In this document: one piece after another, positions 1 through 9,799 of the stretch
Numbering within the stretch: position 1 is the first letter of the stretch
Layout of the letters: the number at the start of each line of letters is the position of its first letter
Assembly: GCA_039105265.1 (NCBI GenBank)
Contig: JAPFFF010000044.1
Location: 1,116,001 to 1,180,000, forward strand
Source: Tritrichomonas musculus
Taxonomy: Eukaryota; Parabasalia; Tritrichomonadida; Tritrichomonadidae
Direction: 5' to 3'
Length of the DNA: 64,000 nucleotides
The notes under the pieces: model-generated
What the model saw: the letters and a program-made list of their open reading frames with translations, nothing else
Databases searched by the model: none
Told to the model about the DNA's origin: nothing
Translations under genes and position numbers: made by a program

Positions 1-107
1 TATTTAGATTTGAAAGGATAATTGATTGATTCATTCATTTGAATCGCAAAAATAAAGCATTAGTTTATGAAGGAACTCTGTTCCCTTTTGCAAAGCAAAA
101 TGATTAT

Positions 108-722
108 TTAATCAATCAAATTACGTTGAAACTTGAATTTGTTTATGAACAGTTGAACTCGTTTGTTATTTACATCTTGCATATATACAAATTGATTTCC
201 TTTTTTATCTTGATTGATGTGTAATGTCTTATATAAATTATTCGTGATTTTACAATAAAAGATATCTTCATCAGTTTCGTCAACATAATGATAATAATAT
301 TTGTGTTCTTCAAAGTTTCGTATTCCTTGCTTAGTTTCATAATAATCAATCATCATAGCATCATCAGGTATATCATCAATGAATTCATATTGAATTCCAT
401 GAAATGCTGTTCTGTTATAACTGTTTTCAGATTGAGAACACCAACGAAGATTATTAATGTGATTATCAGTTTTATTTCTATTAATGTGGTCAACAACATT
501 TTTATTGATTGGGTCATCATTTGGAATGAATTGAAGAGCAATCAAACGATGAAAAGAATATTTATGACCATTTAACTTGACTTGTTTATATCCTGTTGTG
601 TTATTACATTCTTTCACTTCATGATGGTTGTCTTTACGTCTGATTGTAAATGGATAAACAGACAATATTTCATAATCATCAAAGTCTTTTAATTGTACAA
701 ACTCAGCTGCTTGTTCGGTCAT
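108..722 (-). CDS. HNH endonuclease of Polinton lineage 2
   Basis: This is a 204-residue protein of the HNH homing-endonuclease type. Residues 1-45 carry a conserved lead-in including YPFTIRRK. The nuclease core follows, with IPNDDP, then VDHINRNKTDNHINNLRW around residues 80-97, which is the usual His-Asn-His arrangement, and then an NSYNR segment. The last 90 or so residues are an extra domain rich in Tyr and Asp ending in VNNKRVQLFINKFKF, which may aid DNA recognition. The first 105 residues align with the 111-residue HNH protein at 44494-44829, which lacks the extra domain. An AT-rich TTTTTATTTT stretch lies upstream of the ATG, as in other genes of these elements. It probably cleaves DNA; target and role are unknown. 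Confidence 0.7.
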   Translation of the reverse strand: MTEQAAEFVQLKDFDDYEILSVYPFTIRRKDNHHEVKECNNTTGYKQVKLNGHKYSFHRLIALQFIPNDDPINKNVVDHINRNKTDNHINNLRWCSQSENSYNRTAFHGIQYEFIDDIPDDAMMIDYYETKQGIRNFEEHKYYYHYVDETDEDIFYCKITNNLYKTLHINQDKKGNQFVYMQDVNNKRVQLFINKFKFQRNLID

Positions 723-782
723 TTATGAAACAAAAATAAAAAATCAATTTAAAAACTTAATCATCAAATTAAATCATTATTT

Positions 783-1620
783 TTATTCATTTGCTTGGCT
801 TCCTTTTGGTGTTTCATCATCAACGTAAACTAATCCGTCAAGAGATAAATGGAAATAAGTGTCCCTAGTTATCCAAAGTTGAGTTGGTGGTGGTCTGGTG
901 ATGGTTCCATCTGGCTCAACAACATTGTAATATGTATCATCAGCTCCTGTATATATTGGTTGCCCATTGACTTGTATTTGCACGTTTCCGAAACCTGAAT
1001 CTAAGCCGTCGAATGTATATCCTGCACTCGCTCGTTCAGTTTGAATATTGAATACAAATGATGTTGCATCACTGATTGTGTTGTTGTATCTCTTACCGTT
1101 CGCGTCATTCTTTGGCATTGTCATCGAATCTTCAAATTCCTTTGTGCATGAAAGAGTGATTGCATCTAAATCACCAGCCGTTAATTGATTTTCAAAGAAT
1201 CGTGCACCAATAGTTGAAACGTTTTCGTCTGGGAAGTTCTTTCCACCAATATTCAAGAAACAGTTTTGATAAACTGGATTTTCAAAGACTGTTAAATCAT
1301 TATGATGCTTTGGAAACATGATTGATAAATTAGTTGCATTGATTAATGGGATATTCAATGTTGACTTGATTCCGTTAGCTGCTGGAGCTATTGGGAAAGC
1401 ATGATAATCAACTTTTTGTGAAGGAATGATTAAACCTTGTCTTAAAATGTCTTCAATTCCTTGTCTTGTAGCTTCACAAACACCAAAGCCTTGCATATTA
1501 GATTTGCAAGCTGTGATTGTCATTCGATTAACAGTTAATGTTGCTGTCTGAGCAGAATAAGTTTCTTTCAATAATTGAGCTCTTGCATCATGATATTCAT
1601 TAACAACTCTGTAATAAGAA
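783..1620 (-). pseudogene. Polinton major capsid protein, C-terminal half (fossil)
   Basis: The reading frame corresponds to the second half of the 560-residue major capsid protein at 36762-38444. Shared landmarks are a FPKHH/FPLKH motif followed by FENPVYQN/FKNPMFEA, and a closing segment of the second jelly roll. Identity is low to moderate, so this is another Polinton lineage. In life such a protein forms the trimeric double jelly-roll hexons of the shell. The gene is broken: the first half is absent and homology stops near an A/T run at about 1620. HNH lies directly downstream. Confidence 0.65.
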
Positions 1621-1699
1621 TTTTTTTAAAAAAAAAAAAGACGAGCTGCCAAACGAACTTATGACCCTAATTAAAAAATTATAAATAAGAGTATCTTGT

Positions 1700-3656
1700 T
1701 TAAGGGTAAAGTTGGCTTTTCTTTTTTTTGAAATCTTTTAATTTATTCTATGTGCTGCTTGAATGAATTGTATGATCATTGAATTTATTTCTATGTAAAT
1801 TCAATCTTTTCTGAGGGGCATTCAAATGAACAGAAAAAAAAGAGCTCCACAGAGCTATCAAATCAATTTTTGTACAAAAAAGCAATACAACGTAATGTAA
1901 AATATTCTGAATTTTGGATATATAACAAAAAATGGTCCAAATCATGAAAAAAATAAAAAATGAAAATATCATAATCCAAAAAATATCAAGAAAACATTTT
2001 TTTACTAAAAAAAGTGCATATTTCTATTTTTAAACATATATACAAGGGGAATCATTTGTTTTTATCATATTTAATTTGAAGCAAACTGAATTACAATGCT
2101 TTTTTTTTTCTTCAATTTCGAAAAAAATATTTTTTCTACTTAATTCAATTGATATTGGTTGATATATATTTTTCATACGAATATTTTAAATTGATATTCA
2201 ATATTCATTAAGAAAAATATTTGTTTTAAAATGCAATAAAATTATTTGAAAATTTTATCATGAAAATTTTGATGTTAGCAAGTCGGCTCTTCTCGAATAG
2301 GAAACTTTTTGGATTTGTACTAGGAAAATATAATTAATAGCATTTATTATAATAAAATGGCCCATTAAAAATTAGAAAATTTGAATCATGGAGAAAATTG
2401 AATATTGATATTTCTGTGATTTTTTGATTTGATGGATTTTTCCTATTATATTTTAGGTAGTATTTGATATATACATAAAATTAAGGAATCTAATTGCGTG
2501 TAAAATGAAAAATTGGCACTTTCAAATAAGTTTGTTTTTGAAAATATTGAAAGGGTTGAAAAGTTGAATAAAATCAAAAAAAAAAAAAAATATTTATCAT
2601 ATCTTATTATTAAAAAAGCAAAAATTATTATAATTTTTATATTAATTTATATATAGTAATATATATATTATTTATTAAATATTAATAATATAATGAATAT
2701 GGAAATAAATATTCTTTTTTTTAAGTTAACTTAAAAATTCAATGGAGATAAAAAAATTTGAATGAATGCTTTTTCGTTTTTTTATTCAAAATGATGAGAT
2801 AAAAAATGTTTTTATCTCAATAAATTTATCATAATTTATATATATAATATCAGATAATAGACATAATAATTAATTAAACTACAAAAACATATATATCCAT
2901 ATATATTAAAAAATAATAATTTATTTTGAACAATAAACTAATTTATCAATTGAAACCATAGTTTATATTATTACTTAAGCTTTAATGCATTGCATAAAAA
3001 TCAAAATAAATAATTAAATTAGTATATTAATCCAAAAAAAGTCGAATATTATTTTATTCTTCTATACATAAAAGAAAACAAGATACCAAACTATTTTTTT
3101 CTATATTTAATTGGTAGATTGAATAGAAAAAGTATTATAATAACCATTTATCAATTGAAATAGCTATATATTTTTGCTGAATCCATACCAATTTTTTTAT
3201 AAAATTTCCGAATAAATCCTTTTATTTACGAAATTTAAATAATTTTAAAATTATAAGGTATTCCATATAAAATTTCATTACAAATATCTTTTTTATTTTC
3301 ATATTGATTCAATAAAACTGTTTTTTGATGAGAGAAATTGGTTCACAATTTTTTGAAAGAAATTTTTTTTATTCAATTATTTGAGAAAATAGAAATTCGA
3401 AAAAAACTATCTAAACAAAAATATTCTTATTTAAAAAAGTAATCTTAAATTAATTATATTTTTTTAAATTAAGATTATACATGATAATCTTAATGGATAA
3501 AATAAAAAATGATTAAACGTTGATTTGATAAGAAATATATAAATTTTTTATATTTTAATGAAATATCAGATTTGCCATTAGCAAAAACTCATAGAATATT
3601 TTGAAAGATATTACAAAAAGTGGAAAAAAGTTGAGAAAAGCCAACTTTACCCTTAA
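1700..3656. mobile_element. Non-autonomous DNA transposon bounded by TTAA
   Basis: Perfect 18-bp terminal inverted repeats beginning GGGTAAAGTTGG lie at 1704-1721 and 3635-3652, each flanked outside by TTAA (1700-1703 and 3653-3656). The interior of about 1.9 kb is AT-rich with no credible transposase frame, so the element would depend on an enzyme from elsewhere. TTAA on both sides suggests piggyBac-like insertion. A Tc1/mariner reading, with TA duplicated and TIRs beginning one or two bases further out, fits equally well. The perfect TIRs suggest a fairly recent insertion, while the interior looks unconstrained. Confidence 0.75.
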
Positions 3657-3954
3657 TTACAAATATATATAAATAAAAAAATTATTTAAATTTTTAAATC
3701 TTATACTTATCATATAATTATAATTTTTGTTCGAAAAATCAAAGATTTTTTCCTATTACAGTATTTCTCAAATCTTATTACATAAATTGAAAAAGCCCAA
3801 AATGTAAGAACATTAATTTTTTGGTTTTTAAACGATTAAAAATAATATATTTATTATTTAGAATATTCAAACATTTATATATATCAAAATAAATATAAAA
3901 TATTATATTAAACCATTTTATGATAGGAATAAATGGACTTTTTTATTACACTTG

Positions 3955-4028
3955 AATCAAAAACGATAAGACACCTCTGGTCAAAATTGAATTAAATTTC
4001 ACCTTTGGGTGCCTTATCGTTTTTGATT
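3955..4028. repeat. 74-bp foldback element
   Basis: Two 21-bp arms, AATCAAAAACGATAAG plus ACACC at 3955-3975 and its complement at 4008-4028, match with one mismatch around a 32-bp AT-rich centre. It would fold into one long hairpin. Size and form suggest a very small MITE. I do not see a clear target duplication. Confidence 0.7.
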
Positions 4029-4772
4029 GTGGTTTACTTTAAAAATTGAAAGAAAAATATTATTATAAATATATAAATATTTTGGTTATTTATAGATATA
4101 TAAGATTTTTTTTATGAAATTAATAATAATATTGAATTATAATTATAGATATTATGATTATCTAAAGCAAAATGTTCGGTTGAATTAAAACGAAATTTGT
4201 CTTATTTTGTATCTTGATATTAATAATAAATGTTTTTATATATAATCTTAAATATATAAGTATATTGTGCAATTTAATTGTCGTGAGGACAAAAAGATAA
4301 TGCAATATATCCAATATTTTTGTAAAAAATACTATATAAAATACTCTGAAAATATATAGTCTTCCCAAAAAATTTTGATATAGATTTTAAATGAACTTGG
4401 CTGTTTAAACTTTGAAAAAATAATATAAATAATATTCTCAATTTTGAACAATTTATATATCAGGAATAATGAAGTTACAATTTATAATTACAAATAATTA
4501 TGAATTTTTTTGCAGCATATATTATAAATATGTTTTTTAAACTCATGATCACAAGAAAAAAATAAGATAAACAAATTTGAAAAAATTCATAAAATAAAAA
4601 ATTTTGAATAAAAAAAAAATACTCAGAAAAAAAAATCAAAAATATATAAGGCAGATAGCATTAAGAACGTATGAAATATAGCCCATAACATAAATTTTCA
4701 AGGATTTTATCTTATATGCTGTTATTCTAATAAGTATTTATAATTCTAGAAAGGCTACAAACAGTAAATCAT

Positions 4773-4890
4773 ACTTTATGGCAACTATGAAGAAGCATTT
4801 TAATAAAATTTGGCTTATTTTAAAAGGTCAATTTAAGGCCAATTTAAGGTCAAATTTTATTAAGATATCTCCTTTTAGCTGCCATAAAGT
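4773..4890. repeat. Imperfect foldback repeat, about 118 bp
   Basis: The outer arms ACTTTATGGC (4773-4782) and GCCATAAAGT (4881-4890) are perfect complements. Inside them an imperfect palindrome continues, including CTTAATAAAATTTG-like arms and a centre with three AATTTAAGG-like repeats. It is probably a decayed small MITE. Confidence 0.5.
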
Positions 4891-5082
4891 TTTGATAGAA
4901 ACCGTAACTTTTTAAAAAAAGAAAAACAACTTTTTCTTGGAATAAAAGTGTAATAAACCCTTTTTGAATTTGTTTCCTATCAAAACTTATTGGGGTGACT
5001 ATATTTAAAGTATTGAATCCTTAAAGCAAAGTACTCAAACCTTAAAGCAAAAAGTATTCAATTATTTGACAAATAAAATAAT

Positions 5083-5112
5083 TTCAATACTCCTTAAAGC
5101 AGGAGTATTGAA
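5083..5112. repeat. Perfect 11-bp hairpin
   Basis: TTCAATACTCC at 5083-5093 and GGAGTATTGAA at 5102-5112 are perfect complements around an 8-base loop. CCTTAAAGC occurs in and just before the hairpin (near 5010, 5039 and 5092), so it may belong to a decayed repeat cluster. No adjacent gene would use it as a terminator. Confidence 0.5.
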
Positions 5113-5335
5113 TTCTTATTACAAGAGACTATTGAAATTTCAGCCATATAAAACAAATTGAAAGGTCCTTATTACAGCTCGTTATTTTTGGAAAACGTTA
5201 AGTTTTTTTTATTAATTTTGTTAACCAAATTTTAATATATATATATAAATATAAAGATAAATTTGTTAACCAAAAAACTAAAAAAAAAAACGTTTTTATT
5301 TTCATTAAATATGCTCTTTTTTGGCTTTTTGAATA

Positions 5336-6769
5336 GGGAAGTGTAATTTTTCCCCAGAAAATTGAATGGAAAAAACTGGGGAAAAATGGTAAAAAACTGG
5401 GGAAAAATGGTAATTTTTTTGAATTGAAAATGATCGTTTTTTAAAAAATATTTTTTATAAAATTACAGCATAAACAACATTTAGAGTTTCAAAATTAAAA
5501 TAAAATATTAAGAAAAAGAACAATACATAAAATGCATATGTCTATTACCTCAAAAAAAGAATTTTAAAAATATCAACATTACAATTAAAAGGAAAAATTT
5601 CTAATTCGAAATGACTGACAAAAATTGTATTACATATAAATGAATATAATAATTATATAAATGTTATCCCAGAGAAAATTTAAAAATACATAAGAGAAAA
5701 TGAAAAAAGCAATATTTTTCATTTTATTTTAGGTAAAATCAGAACCAAATTAGAGAAGAATATGAAGTACTTTTGAAAAATAATTATAACAAAAAAGAAA
5801 AAATCACATGTCAATTCATATCAGAAAAATGATGAAGTTTGTTTGAAATAAAAATCTCATTGTAATATAAAATATCATGTTTTTGCCTGTATTTTAATAT
5901 ATATAAAAATAAAACGATTATACTATGATTTATAAATTCAAAACCTAAGAATATAAAGGATTTATGTAATATAAACACTTTTTTTCAAAATGTAAAATTT
6001 TCTTATGTGTAGGTTATCAAAAACACTCCATAAGTGTATCTTGAATATGCAACCATTCTTCCCAGGAAAAAAAGGTAGCATAGCAATTATTTATTCACAT
6101 TATGATTAAATTTATGATATTATTTAAATAATCAATCAATTGAGATAGAATATTAGGAAAATTTGAGAAATCATCTTATCTTGAATTTCAATAAAAATAT
6201 GCATTAAAAAGTGTATTAGTATAGAATATATCATTTTAGACAATAAAAATCTTTTTAATTCAATTATTAAAAAAGTTGGAGATAATATATTAGTGAAAAA
6301 ATAGTGATTGAGCAAAATTCTCATTTATATTTATTTATATTGTATTTTTAGATAATAATCTTTAAAATTACCCTGCATTCATCTTCCTGAAATAAGATCG
6401 GATTATTCATAATATAATAAAAAATTTGTAAATTTCAGGTTTATAAAGGTTCAAAATGGGTTTATAATGCTACTAGATAATTTTAACTTTATTTGAACAG
6501 TTAAATTTTTGAAACGATAATTTTTGCATTTGATAAGATATTTGATTAAAAAAAAAATTCAAAAAAAACTTTATTTGTACCCTTAATAATGATTAACCAT
6601 GCTAGAAAAGATTTGATACTGCATTAAAAAGGCCGAATGGTGACTGATTTAAAAGTTGGGGAAAAATGGTTAAAATTTACATTTTTTTTATAAAATTTTA
6701 GGCAAAAAACCATTTTTCCCCAGGTTGAAATGTGATATAAAAAAAGTTGGGGAAAAATGGTAATTTCCC
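5336..6769. mobile_element. Non-autonomous Mutator-like (MULE) element
   Basis: The element runs from GGGAAGTGTAATTTTTCCCC to GGGGAAAAATGGTAATTTCCC. It is flanked by a perfect 9-bp direct repeat, TTTTGAATA, at 5327-5335 and 6770-6778. A 9-bp duplication and GGGAA termini fit the Mutator superfamily, which is known in trichomonads. The ends are complex: GGGGAAAAATGG is repeated near both ends in both orientations (about 5378, 5400, 6658, 6712, 6748), possible transposase-binding sites. The interior has no transposase frame. Length is 1434 bp. Confidence 0.75.
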
Positions 6770-6778
6770 TTTTGAATA

Positions 6779-8865
6779 AATGATATTTTGATGTAATAAG
6801 AGCCGTTTAAAATAGACTTTAGCTCGGGGTGTATTTGTCATATAAGAAACAAAATGTAGAAAATAATACTGCATTAAGATTATTAATTTTTTTTGTTTGG
6901 CTGTGTTTTTTCGAATATTATATATTTTTGGCGGGATTTTAAAAAAGTGGTGTTAAAATCAAGAATAATAAGATTATATGGAAATTATATTAAAATATTG
7001 ATATATTGTCAAATATTGATGATGAATCAAAATTGGTTTGATCTCTTTTGCATTCGTTTTAATGAAAAAGAGCTTATCAAAAAAAATGATATTTCAAAAA
7101 AGGTACCAAAACTCTATTTTTTCGGACAATACCTTTTATATATTATTAGATTATTTTTTAAATACTCATATTTATATATATTTATAAATATTAAAAATTT
7201 ATCTAATAATTTCTAGTATAAAAAGAAATTTAATTCGGTCTAATTTTGATTAGTTTACAAATTTTTAAAAATTGAAAAAGTTTTGAAATGATTGTTTTAT
7301 AAATTTGAATAAAAAATCTTTTTGATTAACATTTTGTAAATAAATATATACACATAAATGTTTACATATATATATTTATTGTTATTAATAGTTTTTTTGA
7401 TTATTTTTTGAGAAACTAAAAAAATTATCATTTTAATTATTGCATTTTATAATTTCATTGTTATTATATATATTAATATACATTTTAAAATTATTAAATA
7501 TCTTATATTGTGAAATGTAATTTATAAAAATAAGATAAATATATTTTATTATTTGAATGCATTCTGAATTTATAAAATTAATATTGTGTTGATATCTTAA
7601 GAAATTAATAAATATAATATTAAACAATATATTATATATGATTTAATAATATGGAATATTTTGTAAAACACATTTAATATCTAAAATGCCTATTTAGATT
7701 AAATATATCGAGAATTTTTCAACAAATTAAAAAAAACTTTCGTAACTGAATTTTAATGATTTTTCATTATTTCATATCCTAACAAATATCAAATATATCA
7801 TTAGATATCTCATATTATATATTATATTTCAATATATAAAATGAATTATATATTTAATTTAATATAAATAAAATGTAGTTTAAAAATATTATTATTTAAA
7901 TTTTTTCATAAATTGAAAGAAAAACTATAATAAAATTTTCACTTCTCAATTATAATTTTTGTTTAATTTTCCATATTTTTCTCAAAAAAATTGGATTATA
8001 AATAAATATATTATTATTTTAAATCTTTAGGTAATTTTGATCGTGATTTCAATGCATTCAAAATTGAATTCTCTTAGATTGACGACTTCACCTTTTTTAA
8101 AAAAATTGAATTCGCTTAGATTGACGACTTCACCTCTTCAGAAAAAAAAATTAACCTTTTTTTCTCCTTAAACCGTCAAAAAAAATAATATTTTAGCTTT
8201 ATCTCAATAAATCCTAGATAGATCTTCCAATACACGAGATATATCATGTAAAATAAAATATTTAAAACGATAAAATCATTACAAGAAAATGTATCGAAGG
8301 GATTAGAAATTATTTGGAAATTATTGAAATATCGATTTTTGATTTTTCGTATCTCCACATATTCTTAATTAATTAAATATATTTTTATTTTATAAACAAA
8401 CAAATATAATAATATAGAAAAATATAAGTTCAAAAATAAAAAAATAATATTTTAATCACCACTTTTCTAGGGTTTTTAAATTTTTCAAAAAGTAAAGATT
8501 AAAAATTCTAATTTCTTATGTAATGAACTAAACAGGTTGTAAATAGTATCATACAATTATACATATGATAAGGATTTAAAATATGCTATTAAAATTTTAG
8601 TAAGTCTTAAAATTACCAACTTTTTGCTTTCAACAAATTGAAAGAAAAGAGTTTGTATACCTTTATTTCAAATTTTTCAGCACCAATCCTTGAAATTGTA
8701 AATTTGGAATTACTCAATCTCATCAAGATAAATCTAGAATTGTGAATGAAGAATTATAAAATGTTTGAAAATGAAAAGAAAATTTCATTTAATGAATTAT
8801 TTAATGAATTATTCAATTAAAGATGATGAATTTCAAAAGAACTTTTTGAAGACTTTGCCATGCAG
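6779..8865. other. AT-rich intergenic, no gene seen
   Basis: More than 2 kb with no supported gene. A 107-codon plus-strand frame at 6893-7216 is dominated by Ile, Phe, Tyr, Asn and Lys and looks like chance. One tandem duplication at 8061-8135 is listed separately. Confidence 0.65.
8061..8135. repeat. Two-copy 33-bp tandem duplication
   Basis: Copies at 8061-8093 and 8103-8135 differ by one base. Each contains CTTAGATTGACGACTTCACC. They are separated by a short A/T run. No function can be assigned. Confidence 0.7.
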
Positions 8866-9029
8866 TAAGGATGCCTCCAAAGCCTATTTTTCAGGTGTTG
8901 GAGGAAGATTTTGTAAAACGTGGAGGATGTTTCACCGACAAAAAATTTTCAATACTTCCTCCATTCTTCCAATGCTTTTTCGTTTGGCGTGTCGAAAAAA
9001 TGGAGGAAGTGGCATTGGAGGTATCCTTT
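8866..9029. repeat. Short inverted-repeat element just upstream of the tRNA-like gene
   Basis: TAAGGATGCCTCCAA (8866-8880) and the complement of TTGGAGGTATCCTTT (9015-9029) match at 13 of 15 positions, and the match continues inward with GCC. The interior carries further GGAGGAAG/CTTCCTCC inverted repeats and is richer in G+C than its surroundings. It looks like a 164-bp MITE. A 97-codon frame across it (8765-9058) is probably accidental. Confidence 0.5.
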
Positions 9030-9076
9030 CAAAGCAAAGTAGAGTAATTAATTTTTAAAAAAAGAAATTTTTAAAA

Positions 9077-9149
9077 GCCTGTATAGCATAGTGGACATTG
9101 CGTTCTCCGGCACTGAGAAAGGTCGGCGGTTCGATCCCCCCTGCAGGCG
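9077..9149 (+). tRNA. tRNA-like gene, anticodon reads GCA (Cys) but atypical
   Basis: A seven-pair acceptor stem (GCCTGTA with TGCAGGC, one G-T pair), a D arm and a perfect five-pair anticodon stem (TTCTC with GAGAA) are present, with a T arm carrying one mismatch. An A box (TAGCATAGTGG) and B box (GGTTCGATCC) match RNA polymerase III consensus, and a TTTT run follows directly as terminator. The anticodon loop is CGGCACT, which places GCA in positions 34-36, so Cys. However, position 33 is G, where nearly all tRNAs have T. It may therefore be a pseudogene, a tRNA-derived SINE head or a variant tRNA. Confidence 0.65.
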
Positions 9150-9333
9150 TTTTCTTTTTCTCTCCCTTCATCTAATTTTTCCTTCCTCTTTCATTCAGTT
9201 AAAAAACAGGCATAGCAAACTTTAAAAAAAAAAATTATATTTAAATTTAATAATTATAATAAAATGAGATTGTAATATAGATATCATAGATCAATCTGTT
9301 TTATTAACAAAAATATTTTGTGTTTCATAACTT

Positions 9334-9738
9334 TTACTCTTCTTTACCTTTCTTTGTAGGGCCAAGGAGAACTTTATGAATATGTGGAACAACACCTGCA
9401 GATGCGATTGTAATATGGGAAAGAAGCTGATTTAATTCTTCATCATTTCGGATTGCAAGCATAATATGACGAGGAGAAATACGGGTTTTCTTATTATCAC
9501 GAGCTGCATTTCCTGCAAGTTCAAGAACTTCGACTGTAAGATATTCGAGGACTGCTGCCATAAAAACTGGAGCACCTGCGCCAACACGTTCTCCATAACG
9601 TCCTTCACGAAGGAAACGATGAAGACGTCCTACTGGAAATTGAAGTCCTGCACGAGATGATCTTGTCTTTGGATGCTGGCGTTCCCCATCAACGGCTGTT
9701 TTTGAGGCTGTCTTTTTAACTCCCTTCTTTGCTGGCAT
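9334..9738 (-). CDS. Histone H2A
   Basis: This encodes a 134-residue core histone that pairs with H2B in the nucleosome. The basic N-terminal tail ([10 protein letters not shown]) is followed by the H2A signature AGLQFPVGR near residues 30-38, HRFLREG, the acidic-patch helix [23 protein letters not shown], and [14 protein letters not shown]. The docking region ends in [10 protein letters not shown]. Length and composition are those of a canonical H2A; an SQ[E/D] phosphorylation tail as in H2A.X is absent. It has no intron. The stop codon reads TAAAA, matching the TAAA polyadenylation signal that trichomonads overlap with the stop. It stands alone, with no H2B gene beside it in this window. 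Confidence 0.97.
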   Translation of the reverse strand: MPAKKGVKKTASKTAVDGERQHPKTRSSRAGLQFPVGRLHRFLREGRYGERVGAGAPVFMAAVLEYLTVEVLELAGNAARDNKKTRISPRHIMLAIRNDEELNQLLSHITIASAGVVPHIHKVLLGPTKKGKEE

Positions 9739-9744
9739 TCTAAC

Positions 9745-9751
9745 AAAATGA
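9745..9751 (-). promoter_or_regulatory. Initiator (Inr) of the H2A gene
   Basis: The minus strand reads TCATTTT, matching the trichomonad initiator TCA+1Y(T/A). The A of TCA is at 9749, 11 bases upstream of the ATG, the usual very short 5' leader. This supports the chosen start. Confidence 0.65.
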
Positions 9752-9770
9752 ACTCACGATTGAGTTTTAT

Positions 9771-9799
9771 GGCGCCAACACTCTTTTCTTTTTTGGCGG
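9771..9799. promoter_or_regulatory. GGCG-rich, E2F-like sites upstream of H2A
   Basis: GGCGCCAA (9771-9778) and TTTTGGCGG (9791-9799) are two GC blocks in otherwise AT-rich DNA, 22 and 42 bases upstream of the predicted transcription start. Both resemble E2F-type sites (TTTSGCGC) used for S-phase histone expression in other eukaryotes. That reading is an inference. Confidence 0.35.

Larger units (their letters stand above)
1..1620 (-). mobile_element. Polinton/Maverick fossil, lineage 2 (fragment)
   Basis: This is a fragment of a Polinton that enters from outside the window. It holds an HNH nuclease gene and the C-terminal half of a major capsid gene, both on the minus strand with 60 bp between them. 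Both proteins are clearly related to, but diverged from, those of the whole Polinton at 20830-45452, so this is a second lineage. In the whole element the HNH and capsid genes lie about 6 kb apart, so the order here is different. No terminal repeat is visible. The element is broken and incomplete; on divergence it is older than the copy at 20.8-45.5 kb. Confidence 0.75.
3657..5335. other. AT-rich intergenic, no gene seen
   Basis: I see no convincing coding sequence here. Frames are short and rich in Ile, Phe, Asn and Lys codons, as expected by chance at this composition. The stretch holds two foldback repeats and one strong hairpin, listed separately. Confidence 0.7.

Noticed and set aside
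1748-1972. 74-codon hydrophobic frame
   Set aside because: It lies inside a non-autonomous transposon and is dominated by Phe and Ile.
6893-7216. 107-codon plus-strand frame
   Set aside because: Composition is Ile/Phe/Tyr/Asn/Lys as expected from random AT-rich DNA; no motif and no initiator.
8765-9058. 97-codon frame with Arg/Gly-rich end
   Set aside because: Its second half lies across an inverted-repeat element; the first half is low-complexity.
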